A DNA stretch of 5,299 nt from Methylothermaceae bacterium (GTDB lineage Bacteria; Pseudomonadota; Gammaproteobacteria; Methylococcales; Methylothermaceae), in the NCBI GenBank assembly GCA_027024125.1, contig JALVSV010000235.1, positions 1 through 5,299 of the forward strand, read 5' to 3'. Shown here piece after piece: positions 1-5,175 of this stretch (positions within the stretch are counted from its first letter, which is position 1; every line of letters begins with the position of its first letter). Position numbers and translations under genes: made by a program. The notes beneath the pieces were generated by a model. The model worked only from the letters and a program-made list of their open reading frames with translations. It was not told where the DNA came from and made no database searches.

Positions 1-36
1 ATTTGACCGCGACACTGCGTCCACCACGATTTTCAA
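1..36 (-). pseudogene. 5' end of a PIN-domain (VapC-type) toxin gene, apparently frameshifted
   Basis: Only the first 12 codons lie in the window. On the minus strand a TTG codon (36-34) overlaps the TGA stop of the antitoxin, and the reading that follows is M-K-I-V-V-D-A. After that the zero frame gives V-S-R-S-N. Shifting by one base gives S-V-A-V-K, so a single missing base in the Ala codon would restore M-K-I-V-V-D-A-S-V-A-V-K, the typical start of a PIN-domain ribonuclease; the Asp is the first metal-binding acidic residue of the family. The position directly behind a ribbon-helix-helix antitoxin is the usual VapBC order. Seen: the two half-matches in two frames. Inferred: a one-base deletion near position 16. 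It could be a true mutation or a sequencing error, and the rest of the gene is outside the window. Confidence 0.55.
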
Positions 37-266
37 AGACGGCCCTCCTCCCGGGCGCGGCGGATTTCCTCGTCGGTCACCTTCGGGCTTTTCTCCCGCA
101 GACGGAGGATTTCCTCGATGATGGCCTGGTTGCGCAGCTGACGTTCCTTCTCCTCCACCGCCTGGCGCATCAGGCGGGCGATGATGGCGCTTTTGTTCTC
201 GCCGGCGAAGGCTTTGTTGAACGCTTCCTTGACTTCGTCGGGAACGGAGAAGTTGACCGTGGCCAT
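33..266 (-). CDS. Ribbon-helix-helix antitoxin of a VapBC-like toxin-antitoxin module
   Basis: A 77-residue protein starting M-A-T-V-N-F-S-V-P. Residues 2-9 form the short beta strand that pairs in ribbon-helix-helix dimers and contacts DNA, followed by two helices (about 10-22 and 24-40) around the loop A-G-E-N-K-S-A-I. The rest (about 38-77) is long, charged and helical, ending E-E-I-R-R-A-R-E-E-G-R-L; such tails usually wrap the toxin. The ATG at 266 was preferred over one at 386 because the added 40 residues are low in family character and start inside the promoter-like region. No strong Shine-Dalgarno is visible. The stop overlaps the TTG start of the PIN-toxin remnant by three bases, which indicates translational coupling. 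Known of the family: the antitoxin neutralises the toxin and represses its own promoter. The family call is good; the exact subfamily is not certain. Confidence 0.78.
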   Translation of the reverse strand: MATVNFSVPDEVKEAFNKAFAGENKSAIIARLMRQAVEEKERQLRNQAIIEEILRLREKSPKVTDEEIRRAREEGRL

Positions 267-282
267 GGCGATGTTCTCGTTA

Positions 283-302
283 TTGAAGATTTCAACAATT
301 GT
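283..302. promoter_or_regulatory. Candidate antitoxin operator (two small palindromes)
   Basis: TTGAA-gat-TTCAA (283-295) and ACAATTGT (295-302) lie side by side, the second overlapping the -10 box of the antitoxin. Ribbon-helix-helix antitoxins commonly bind short inverted repeats over their own promoter, so these are plausible autoregulatory sites. Short palindromes also arise by chance, and no binding evidence is available. Confidence 0.33.
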
Positions 303-306
303 AGCA
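298..306 (-). promoter_or_regulatory. Extended -10 promoter element for the minus-strand antitoxin
   Basis: On the minus strand TGC-TACAAT gives an extended -10 box (TACAAT at 303-298) about 31 bases upstream of the antitoxin ATG, so a short leader of roughly 20-25 bases is expected. No good -35 box is seen at 16-18 bases, which is tolerable for an extended -10 promoter. Motif reading only. Confidence 0.4.
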
Positions 307-397
307 CGCCGGCCGTGGCAGAATGGTGGCCGCTGTTCTGCTCGGGTGTCAGAACTTTTTACACTTCTGATTTGCCGCAGAGCCATTCACAAGATGT

Positions 398-610
398 GAT
401 TTCGAGGAAGTGCAGGTGCTATGGGACGATCCGGATCTGTTGGGGATTCCAGCCAGGACGGCCGATGAACCTCGCTTCCTGGTGATTGGCAAAATCGGCG
501 TGCATCACTGGTCAGCTGTCATCACCTGTCGTAATGGGTGCATCCGGCTAATCTCGGTACGGCGTGCCCGAAAAGAGGAGAAAGCATTGTATGAAGACGA
601 AAGCCTCTGA
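398..610 (+). pseudogene. brnT: BrnT-family toxin lacking its N-terminal part
   Basis: From D-F-E-E-V-Q-V-L-W-D-D-P-D-L-L the reading frame follows the BrnT ribonuclease toxin family through P-R-F-L-V-I-G-K-I-G, H-W-S-A-V-I-T and the conserved C-terminal I-S-V-R-R-A-R-K-E-E-x-A-L-Y-E. Family members normally have about 20-25 residues before this point (an initial Met, an F-x-W/F-D strand and a K-H-G-I/V-D-F turn). Here the frame runs back only to a TGA at 368-370 with unrelated residues and no ATG; a GTG at 410 would give a protein of 66 residues. A neighbouring frame at 372-395 reads L-P-Q-S-H-S-Q-D, faintly like the missing part, so a small deletion with loss of frame is possible. The 3' end overlaps brnA by 20 bases, the normal toxin-first BrnT-BrnA order. 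Family call strong; inactive status inferred. Confidence 0.72.
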
Positions 611-827
611 GTTCGACATGGCCTTCGACGAAGGCGAAGACATAACCGGGTATCTGGACATTGGCAAGGCCCAGCGTCCTAACTACAAAACCCGCCGGGT
701 CAATGTGGATTTTCCTGACTGGATGATCCGTGCTCTGGATCGGGAATCACGGCGCCTTGGCGTGACTCGGCAAGCGCTAATCAAGCTATGGATTGCGGAA
801 CAACTGGATCACAGAGACGCTTCATAG
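591..827 (+). CDS. brnA: BrnA-type antitoxin (CopG/ribbon-helix-helix family)
   Basis: A 78-residue protein. The acidic N-terminal part (about 5-27, with F-D-E-G-E-D-I-T-x-Y-L-D) is typical of BrnA partners and is expected to contact BrnT. The C-terminal part (about 36-72) is a DNA-binding ribbon-helix-helix with strand R-R-V-N-V-D-F-P and helices W-M-I-R-A-L-D-R-E-S-R-R-L-G-V-T-R-Q-A-L and onward to W-I-A-E-Q-L-D. The ATG at 591 is chosen because AGAGGAG (574-580) stands 10 bases upstream and because M-K-T-K-A begins like relatives; an in-frame start at 564 would put the ribosome site inside the gene. It overlaps the end of the brnT remnant by 20 bases and would be co-translated with it. The gene looks intact although its toxin does not. 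It could persist as an orphan antitoxin acting against BrnT-like toxins elsewhere. Confidence 0.85.
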   Translation: MKTKASEFDMAFDEGEDITGYLDIGKAQRPNYKTRRVNVDFPDWMIRALDRESRRLGVTRQALIKLWIAEQLDHRDAS

Positions 828-873
828 AAGCTGCTTCCCGGATCGACTGGCCTGCCACCACTCCCGGGACAGC

Positions 874-887
874 ATCCGTTTCCGGAT
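874..887 (+). terminator. Weak hairpin downstream of brnA, possible terminator
   Basis: ATCCG-tttc-CGGAT forms a 5-bp stem with a 4-base loop, followed by the A/T-rich AATTTCTATT. It lies 47 bases after the brnA stop. The stem is short and there is no run of T, so it is at best a weak terminator. The rest of 828-940 shows nothing I can assign. Confidence 0.22.
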
Positions 888-957
888 AATTTCTATTGGG
901 GCGGAGGTCCCCTGTGCCAGCATCGAGGGAAGCAGGACTCCGTCATCTATTCATGCC

Positions 958-980
958 GGGGCAGGTGGTCTGCTTCAAAA
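958..980 (+). repeat. Left terminal inverted repeat of the element
   Basis: GGGGCAGGTGGTCTGCTTC is complementary base for base to 1216-1234, and the match continues for AAA at 978-980 after one mismatch at 977. The second copy at 5217-5239 has G at the mismatched place, as the right arm predicts, so the ancestral arm was probably perfect there. Confidence 0.8.
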
Positions 981-993
981 AACGCCGTGAATA

Positions 994-1207
994 CTTTCTT
1001 GCTATGCAGTCCTGCTGCGCAAGAAAGCCCTGCCCAAACTTCCCTGTTTGGGCGCTCGCCCGGCTGCGAAAGTTCACCGGACTTTATGAACCACTTCCCT
1101 GTGGTTCACCCCGTTGGAGCCAGCCTGTCGGCTGTTCAAATTTGTTCCCGACAAATTTGTCGGTCCGGCTCGCCCCTGTAGGCTCCACGCCGGCCTCCCT
1201 GCCGGCG
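994..1207 (-). other. Tandem hairpins with GGA loops, CsrA/RsmA-decoy-like when read on the minus strand
   Basis: Five stem-loops follow each other. Plus-strand coordinates and minus-strand loops are: 1188-1207, 7-bp stem, loop AGGGAG; 1137-1159, 9-bp stem, loop CGGGA; 1087-1108, 8-bp stem, loop AGGGAA; 1032-1053, 8-bp stem, loop AGGGAA; 994-1027, 9-bp outer stem holding an inner 4-bp stem with loop CAGGA. Three loops are exact ANGGAN hexaloops, the form bound by CsrA/RsmA proteins. Two lie in ACAGGGAAGU, which differs by one base from the ACARGGAUGU core of the CsrA selection consensus. On the plus strand the same loops read TTCCCT and have no GGA. The array begins 86 bases past the icd stop, so read-through from fae-icd would include it. 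The stems are seen directly; CsrA binding and transcription are inferred. Confidence 0.5.
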
Positions 1208-1211
1208 AGGC

Positions 1212-1234
1212 TTTCGAAGCAGACCACCTGCCCC
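1212..1234 (-). repeat. Right terminal inverted repeat of the element
   Basis: Reverse complement of the left arm at 958-980 (22 of 23 bases). The two arms enclose 277 bases including themselves and could pair in RNA or as a cruciform. Confidence 0.8.
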
Positions 1235-1292
1235 TTCAATCAGTCCTTTACGTGTTTAGATGACGTGGTCCCGCCTTATCCTTTGATGAGAC

Positions 1293-2315
1293 TCAGCCGG
1301 CCTGAATCTTGGCCACAATCGCGTCGGCCATCTCTTGAGTGGTACAGGAAGAGCCGGGTTGGAGATCGGGGGTGACGTGGCGACCTTCCCTGATCACTGC
1401 CCGTACTGCCTGTTCGATCTTTCGTGCAGCTGTCTGCTCTCCCAGGTGTTCCAGCATCATCACGCATGCCATGATCAAAGCGCTTGGATTGGCGATGCCT
1501 TTGCCAGCGATGTCAGGCGCGCTGCCATGGACAGCCTCGAACATGGCTGCCTCTCTGCCGATGTTGGCACCGGCAGTCAGTCCCAAACCACCAACCAGCC
1601 CCGAAGCCAGGTCGGACAGGATATCGCCGAACAGATTGGTGGTGACGATGACGTCGAACTGGCCTGGGTCCATCACCATCTGCATGGCGCAGGCATCGAC
1701 GATGCGGTCGTCGAATTCGATATCAGGATAGCGCTGTGCCACTTCGCGGCCGATTTCCAGGAACATCCCGGAAGTGCATTTGAGGATGTTGGCCTTGTGG
1801 ACAACGGTCACTTTTTTGCGTCCCGCCTGTCTGGCATAGCGGAAAGCATATTCGATGATCCGTTCGCAACCTGCACGGGTGACGACCGTGATACTCTCTG
1901 CAGCGATGGGTCTGCCTTCTGCGTTGATGAAGTGCTCGACGCCCGCATACAGTCCTTCGGTGTTCTCCCTCACCGTCACCAGGTTGACGTTGTGATAGGG
2001 CACCTCGATCCCCTCGAACGACAGGGCAGGCCTGACGTTGGCGAACAGGTCGAAGGTCTGGCGCAGAGTCACGTTGACGCTGCGGTATCCACCTCCCACA
2101 GGCGTGGTCAAAGGGGCCTTGAGGGCCACCTTGTTGCGGCGGAAGGATTCAATTGTTTCTTCCGGCAACGGAATGCCGAATTGATCCAGTGCCGCCATGC
2201 CGGCAATCTGCCGGTCCCATTGGATGGAAACGCCCGTGGCCTCGATGACCTTGACCGCAGCTTCGCTGATTTCCGGTCCGATGCCATCGCCCGGAATGAG
2301 TGTCACTGTATGCAT
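1293..2315 (-). CDS. icd: Isocitrate dehydrogenase, predicted NAD-dependent
   Basis: A 340-residue member of the isocitrate/isopropylmalate dehydrogenase family, converting isocitrate to 2-oxoglutarate and CO2 in the cytoplasm. The N-terminus reads T-L-I-P-G-D-G-I-G-P-E (5-15). The substrate loop S79-V-N81-V-T-L-R85 is isocitrate type rather than isopropylmalate type, with Arg95 and Arg116, then E-N-T-E-G-L-Y123, Lys174, and metal-binding Asp207, Asp231 and Asp235. The coenzyme loop H263-G-S-A-P-D268-I269-A-G has Asp-Ile where the NADP enzyme of E. coli has Lys-Tyr, which predicts NAD. The length suits the short NAD-dependent class. ATG 2315 was chosen because it stands 5 bases after the upstream stop and M-H-T-V-T-L resembles relatives; a GTG at 2327 overlaps that gene and adds only four residues. 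It is transcribed behind the Fae homologue. Homoisocitrate dehydrogenase is a less likely alternative. Confidence 0.9.
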   Translation of the reverse strand: MHTVTLIPGDGIGPEISEAAVKVIEATGVSIQWDRQIAGMAALDQFGIPLPEETIESFRRNKVALKAPLTTPVGGGYRSVNVTLRQTFDLFANVRPALSFEGIEVPYHNVNLVTVRENTEGLYAGVEHFINAEGRPIAAESITVVTRAGCERIIEYAFRYARQAGRKKVTVVHKANILKCTSGMFLEIGREVAQRYPDIEFDDRIVDACAMQMVMDPGQFDVIVTTNLFGDILSDLASGLVGGLGLTAGANIGREAAMFEAVHGSAPDIAGKGIANPSALIMACVMMLEHLGEQTAARKIEQAVRAVIREGRHVTPDLQPGSSCTTQEMADAIVAKIQAG

Positions 2316-2320
2316 GCCGC

Positions 2321-2872
2321 TTACCACTTGGATTCGCCGGTGACAGGATCGTACATTTCGTGGTGGATCTTTTTCCTGTTCTCGATCAGTTCATCGATGC
2401 CCGGCTGGTCGTTGATGGCCCGTTTGATTGCCAGCTTGGTGGCCTCGTAGTTGGTGCGATACAGATCCTTCTTGTCCGGGCTCTCCTGCTCGGCGCACCA
2501 GGGATCGAGCCACACGTTGACGATGATGCAGACCTTGTTGGCCCAGTCCCTGGGAATGGCGCCCTCGATCACGCAGTCGAGCACCGCATCGGCGATGGCC
2601 GACTGAACCACCCCGAAGAACAGGTTGATGTACGCAGTACTTTTCATGGTTACCTTGGGAACCATGATCGTGGCAGGCTTGACCTGCTGGTTGCAGGCGC
2701 GAATGGCGAATAGACGGGTATGACCTTCGGTCTGACCCATCAAAGTGGCAAAAGCAGTGCCCACGGGGCCTTCGACCGAACCCAGGACAACTTCCGGCAT
2801 CGCGTCTGTACCTTGATCTTCACTTGCGAACACTGTGGCTTCGCCGGTCTTGAAGACTGGAATCTCGGACAT
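2321..2872 (-). CDS. Formaldehyde-activating enzyme (Fae) family protein, divergent
   Basis: A 183-residue relative of Fae, which condenses formaldehyde with tetrahydromethanopterin. Family features are G-E-A (10-12), V-V-L-G-S-x-E-G-P-V-G-T-A-F (28-41), the E-G-H-T segment (49-52), V-K-P-A-T-I-M-V-P-K-V-T (64-75), the F-F-G-V-V-Q segment (85-90), E-G-A-I-P (103-107) and N-Y-E-A-T-K-L-A-I-K-R-A (141-152). By hand alignment to Methylorubrum Fae, where A-H-I-D-L-I-I-G carries the catalytic His17, this protein has A-M-P-E-V-V-L-G, so Met25 replaces that His. It is slightly longer than Fae, with a C-terminal tail ending G-E-S-K-W. It may therefore not form methylene-H4MPT, and a sensor, carrier or regulatory paralogue is possible. 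AAGAGG lies 7 bases before ATG 2872; an adjacent ATG at 2875 is nearly as good. It heads an operon with icd, 5 bases apart. Confidence 0.85.
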   Translation of the reverse strand: MSEIPVFKTGEATVFASEDQGTDAMPEVVLGSVEGPVGTAFATLMGQTEGHTRLFAIRACNQQVKPATIMVPKVTMKSTAYINLFFGVVQSAIADAVLDCVIEGAIPRDWANKVCIIVNVWLDPWCAEQESPDKKDLYRTNYEATKLAIKRAINDQPGIDELIENRKKIHHEMYDPVTGESKW

Positions 2873-2961
2873 CATGGTTCCTCTTGATTTGTGGTTGAAC
2901 TGTTTGGAATGACGTGACACATACAGGCGCCACTTACACATCCCGCCATTGAGATACGACC

Positions 2962-2970
2962 ATTATACCA
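2962..2970 (-). promoter_or_regulatory. Extended -10 promoter for the fae-like/icd operon
   Basis: On the minus strand TGG-TATAAT gives a consensus -10 with an upstream TG. The start of transcription would fall near 2955, leaving a leader of about 80 bases before the Fae start. The -35 region (about 2985-2990) does not match the consensus, which suggests an activator or reliance on the extended -10. Confidence 0.5.
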
Positions 2971-2993
2971 GTCCGACTGGCTGTGCCTGCCAG
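2968..2993. promoter_or_regulatory. Palindromic candidate operator between the divergent operons
   Basis: CCAGTC-C-GACTGG (2968-2980) is a perfect 6-1-6 inverted repeat abutting the minus-strand -10 box. CTGGC (2977-2981) also pairs with GCCAG (2989-2993), so CCAG/CTGG half-sites recur at short spacing. The site lies inside the -10/-35 spacer of the fae-like promoter and upstream of the plus-strand operon, so a bound regulator could affect both directions. The regulator is unknown and no regulator gene lies in the window. Confidence 0.38.
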
Positions 2994-3000
2994 CGGAGGA

Positions 3001-3009
3001 TGGTAAACT
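3001..3009 (+). promoter_or_regulatory. Possible -10 element for the HAD/guanine deaminase operon
   Basis: TGG-TAAACT resembles an extended -10 (four of six bases) about 36 bases upstream of the HAD start codon. There is no convincing -35 box. It is the best plus-strand candidate in the divergent region, but weak. Confidence 0.2.
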
Positions 3010-3044
3010 TTGTTTTTCCAAGATATGCATCTGGAGGTTGGACC

Positions 3045-3824
3045 ATGACTGACCTCAGCACCATTCGCGGTTTTCTGCTCGATCTGGATGGGGTGTTGTA
3101 TGTAGGTGACCAGGTGATCGAAGGCGCCCGAGAGTCGCTCGAGATCCTGCGTCATCACTATCCCTGCCGTTTCATCACCAATACCAGCACCAAATCTCTC
3201 GACTCCCTTCATCGTAAACTGATCGCCATGGGGTTTTCCATTTCCCGGGAGGAAATCATCAGTGCCCCTCAGGCGGTGGTGTTGTTCCTGCAGTCACAGG
3301 GTACCCCGGTTTGCCATTTGCTGTTGGCTGACGATGTGCGGAGGGATTTTTCCTGCTTTCCCCAGTCCGACACCCGGGCCGAGTTCGTCGTTGTCGGCGA
3401 CATTGGTGAGCGCTGGAACTATGCGGTTCTGAACCGGGCCTTCCGTCTGTTGTTCGAAGGCGCCGATCTGCTGGCGGTTCACAAGAACCGCTTTTGGCAG
3501 ACCGGGGAAGGCTTGAATCTGGACATCGGTGCCTTCGTTGCCGCTCTGGAGTATGCTTGTAACAAAGAGGCGAGGATCTTCGGCAAACCTTCCCCCGATT
3601 TCTTCGAAATGGCGTTGAGGGATCTCGGGCTGTCACCCAATGAGATAGCGATTGTCGGCGACGACATCGATTCCGACATCGGTGGCGGGCAGCAGGTGGG
3701 GTTTTTGGGTATCCTGGTCAAAACGGGCAAGTATCGGGAAAGTTATGTGGCGGCCTCCAAGGTTCGTCCTGACCTGGTGATCGATTCGTTCCGGGATCTT
3801 CCACATCTTCTGGGGCTGACATGA
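3045..3824 (+). CDS. HAD-superfamily phosphatase, subfamily IIA (NagD/HDHD2-like)
   Basis: A 259-residue cytoplasmic HAD hydrolase. Motif I is D13-L-D15-G-V-L-Y, with the nucleophile and acid/base Asp. Motif II is F-I-T45-N-T-S, motif III Lys181 in F-G-K-P-S-P, and motif IV G205-D-D-I-D-S-D211 for Mg binding. The cap between about 75 and 175, together with the D-L-D-G-V-L-Y and G-K-P patterns, is typical of the IIA group, and the length fits the HDHD2/NagD branch. Characterised NagD acts on nucleoside monophosphates, but substrates in this group vary and cannot be read from sequence. ATG 3045 is preferred over one at 2949 because GGAGG (3033-3037) stands 7 bases before it and M-T-D-L-S-T-I-R-G-F begins as relatives do. 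Its stop overlaps the guanine deaminase start (ATGA), so the two are probably translationally coupled, consistent with a purine role. Confidence 0.88.
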   Translation: MTDLSTIRGFLLDLDGVLYVGDQVIEGARESLEILRHHYPCRFITNTSTKSLDSLHRKLIAMGFSISREEIISAPQAVVLFLQSQGTPVCHLLLADDVRRDFSCFPQSDTRAEFVVVGDIGERWNYAVLNRAFRLLFEGADLLAVHKNRFWQTGEGLNLDIGAFVAALEYACNKEARIFGKPSPDFFEMALRDLGLSPNEIAIVGDDIDSDIGGGQQVGFLGILVKTGKYRESYVAASKVRPDLVIDSFRDLPHLLGLT

Positions 3825-5116
3825 ATACGGTCTTTCTGGGAACCCTTGCCCATCTGCTGGACAATCCCTTTCAGCACCCGGGTGCGCTGGAGATCATCGA
3901 TCGAGGGGCGCTCTTGGTGGGGCCGGATGGGCGAATCATTGCGGTGGGGGCGAAGGACAAGATCTGTCCAGGCTTGTCAGCCAGTACGACCATAGTTGAT
4001 TATGGTGAGGCGTGGTTGCTACCGGGACTGATTGATGCACATCTGCATTATCCCCAGTATTATGCGGTGGCTGCGGCCAACCGGGGCTTGCTGTCCTGGC
4101 TGGAGCAAACCGTATTCCCTGAGGAATCGGCGTTGGCCAGGGTGGATTACGCCAGTCGGTTGGCGGACGAATTGGTGCGCCGGTTGCTTGGTGCCGGAGT
4201 CACGACCGCTGTGGTCTTCGGTTCCCAGTTTGCCCAGGCCACGAAATCCCTGTTTGCGGCAGCGAAACAGTATGGTATGCGGCTTTTTGCCGGTGTGACC
4301 CTGATGGACCACGGTGGTCCGGAGCCGTTGTTGACCAATCCCGAAACCGCTTGGCAGGTATGTGAAGCGCTTTATGGCTTCTGTTGTAATGAAAACAACC
4401 TCCATTATCTACTGACACCGCGGTTTGCGCTTTCTTGCTCGCCAGCCTTACTGGAGATGTGTGGAGAGTTTATGCGCCATCATCCCGAGGTATATCTCCA
4501 GACCCATATCAACGAGAACCGCGAGGAAATCGATGCGGTAGCGAAGGCGTTTCCCGAGGCCGAGCATTATCTGGATGTATACGATCAGCATGGGTTGCTG
4601 GGTCCGCGCACGCTTCTGGTCCACGATATCCATCCCCAGGGGGCGGAACTACGCCGCATGGCGGAAAGCGGATGCAGCGTGTGCCACTGTCCAAGTAGCA
4701 ATCTGTTTTTGGGCAGTGGCCTTTTTCCGTTGCGGCGCCACATTCAGCACGGAATTCCGATCGCTGTGGGTACCGATATCGGTGCAGGGCTACATTTTTC
4801 AGTATGGAACGAATTGCCCGAGGTCTACAAGATCCAAAGGTTGCAGGGTGTGAACCTGAATGCAGCGCAACTGCTCTATCTGGTGACACTGGGCGCTGCA
4901 AGGTTGCTCGGAATCGAAGCAGAGACGGGGAATTTTGAACCTGGGACGATGGCTGATTTCTGGGTGCTGGACCTGGAGGACGACCTATATCTCAAGCATC
5001 GTTTGGCTCATTGTGAAAGTGCTGAAGCACGTTTATTTACTCTGATGCATTTGGCAAGACATCATTGTAGAGCGGTATATATTCAAGGAAAGCGGTGCAA
5101 ATCCAGGCATCTTTGA
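3821..5116 (+). CDS. guaD: Guanine deaminase (guanine aminohydrolase)
   Basis: A 431-residue zinc amidohydrolase predicted to convert guanine to xanthine and ammonia in the cytoplasm; the length is close to the E. coli enzyme. The metal site reads P-G-L-I-D-A-H74-L-H76-Y-P-Q, then H229 in Y-L-Q-T-H-I-N-E with Glu232, H268 in L-V-H-D-I-H, and D319 in V-G-T-D-I-G-A-G. Features that point to guanine deaminase rather than other amidohydrolases are G-L-L-S-W-L-E-Q-T-V-F-P (89-100), T-T-A-V-V-F-G-S (128-135), T-P-R201-F-A-L-S-C-S, H-C-P-S-S-N-L-F-L-G-S-G-L-F (289-302) and G-N-F-E-P-G-T-M-A-D-F near the C-terminus. The usual Cys after H268 is Asp here, a mild oddity. The start ATG overlaps the HAD stop by 4 bases. 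No xanthine dehydrogenase or transporter is in the window, so the downstream fate of xanthine is unknown. Confidence 0.93.
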   Translation: MNTVFLGTLAHLLDNPFQHPGALEIIDRGALLVGPDGRIIAVGAKDKICPGLSASTTIVDYGEAWLLPGLIDAHLHYPQYYAVAAANRGLLSWLEQTVFPEESALARVDYASRLADELVRRLLGAGVTTAVVFGSQFAQATKSLFAAAKQYGMRLFAGVTLMDHGGPEPLLTNPETAWQVCEALYGFCCNENNLHYLLTPRFALSCSPALLEMCGEFMRHHPEVYLQTHINENREEIDAVAKAFPEAEHYLDVYDQHGLLGPRTLLVHDIHPQGAELRRMAESGCSVCHCPSSNLFLGSGLFPLRRHIQHGIPIAVGTDIGAGLHFSVWNELPEVYKIQRLQGVNLNAAQLLYLVTLGAARLLGIEAETGNFEPGTMADFWVLDLEDDLYLKHRLAHCESAEARLFTLMHLARHHCRAVYIQGKRCKSRHL

Positions 5117-5175
5117 AACCTGCCCGAATCTCCCAGGGGGAATTTCAAATCCGCCATGGTGCTGCAAGGAGGTTC

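Larger units (their letters stand above)
941..1265. mobile_element. MITE-like repeat element with terminal inverted repeats and internal hairpins
   Basis: About 325 bases with no convincing gene. A 23-base inverted repeat with one mismatch bounds most of it: 958-980 (GGGGCAGGTGGTCTGCTTC then AAAA) and 1212-1234 (its complement). Outside these, CGTCATCTA at 941-949 and its complement at 1257-1265 form a further inverted pair. Positions 941-1040 recur at 5200-5299 with three substitutions, and the homology stops just left of the C at 940/5199, which supports that end as the element border. In the only long frame through the element all three substitutions would change an amino acid (Gln/Arg, Lys/Glu, Met/Val), which argues against a protein-coding repeat. 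No transposase or clear target-site duplication is seen, so a non-autonomous element is inferred. Between the arms lie at least five hairpins, listed separately. Confidence 0.7.

Noticed and set aside
3..485. A 160-codon plus-strand frame at the left edge
   Set aside because: Antisense to the antitoxin and out of frame with the BrnT homology; no family character.
941..1265. CRISPR array or tandem-repeat locus
   Set aside because: The hairpins do not share stem sequences or regular spacing; the structure is inverted repeats with conserved loops, not identical direct repeats with spacers.
935..1271. Outer extension of the inverted repeats to GGAC/GTCC
   Set aside because: The extra bases are not shared with the second copy, whose homology stops near 5199, so the extension is probably chance.
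896..1375. A 159-codon open frame through the repeat element
   Set aside because: It spans the repeat and then runs antisense into the icd 3' end, is rich in Cys, Pro and Arg, has no ribosome site, and the differences between the two copies are all non-synonymous in this frame.
1335..2450. A 371-codon plus-strand open frame
   Set aside because: It is the antisense shadow of icd and the end of the Fae-like gene, both of which carry clear family motifs on the other strand.
2873..2941. Upstream start at 2941 for the Fae-like gene
   Set aside because: It adds 23 residues without family similarity, starts within the promoter region and has no ribosome site, while AAGAGG stands correctly before 2872.
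2949..3044. Upstream start at 2949 for the HAD gene
   Set aside because: The extra 32 residues are unrelated to the family and the frame crosses the divergent promoter and palindrome; GGAGG precedes 3045.
4019..4901. Several minus-strand frames within guaD
   Set aside because: They are antisense shadows of a gene with complete guanine deaminase motifs.
5125..5150. Possible terminator hairpin after guaD (CTCCC...GGGGGA)
   Set aside because: Only about four consecutive pairs form before mismatches, and no T-run follows.
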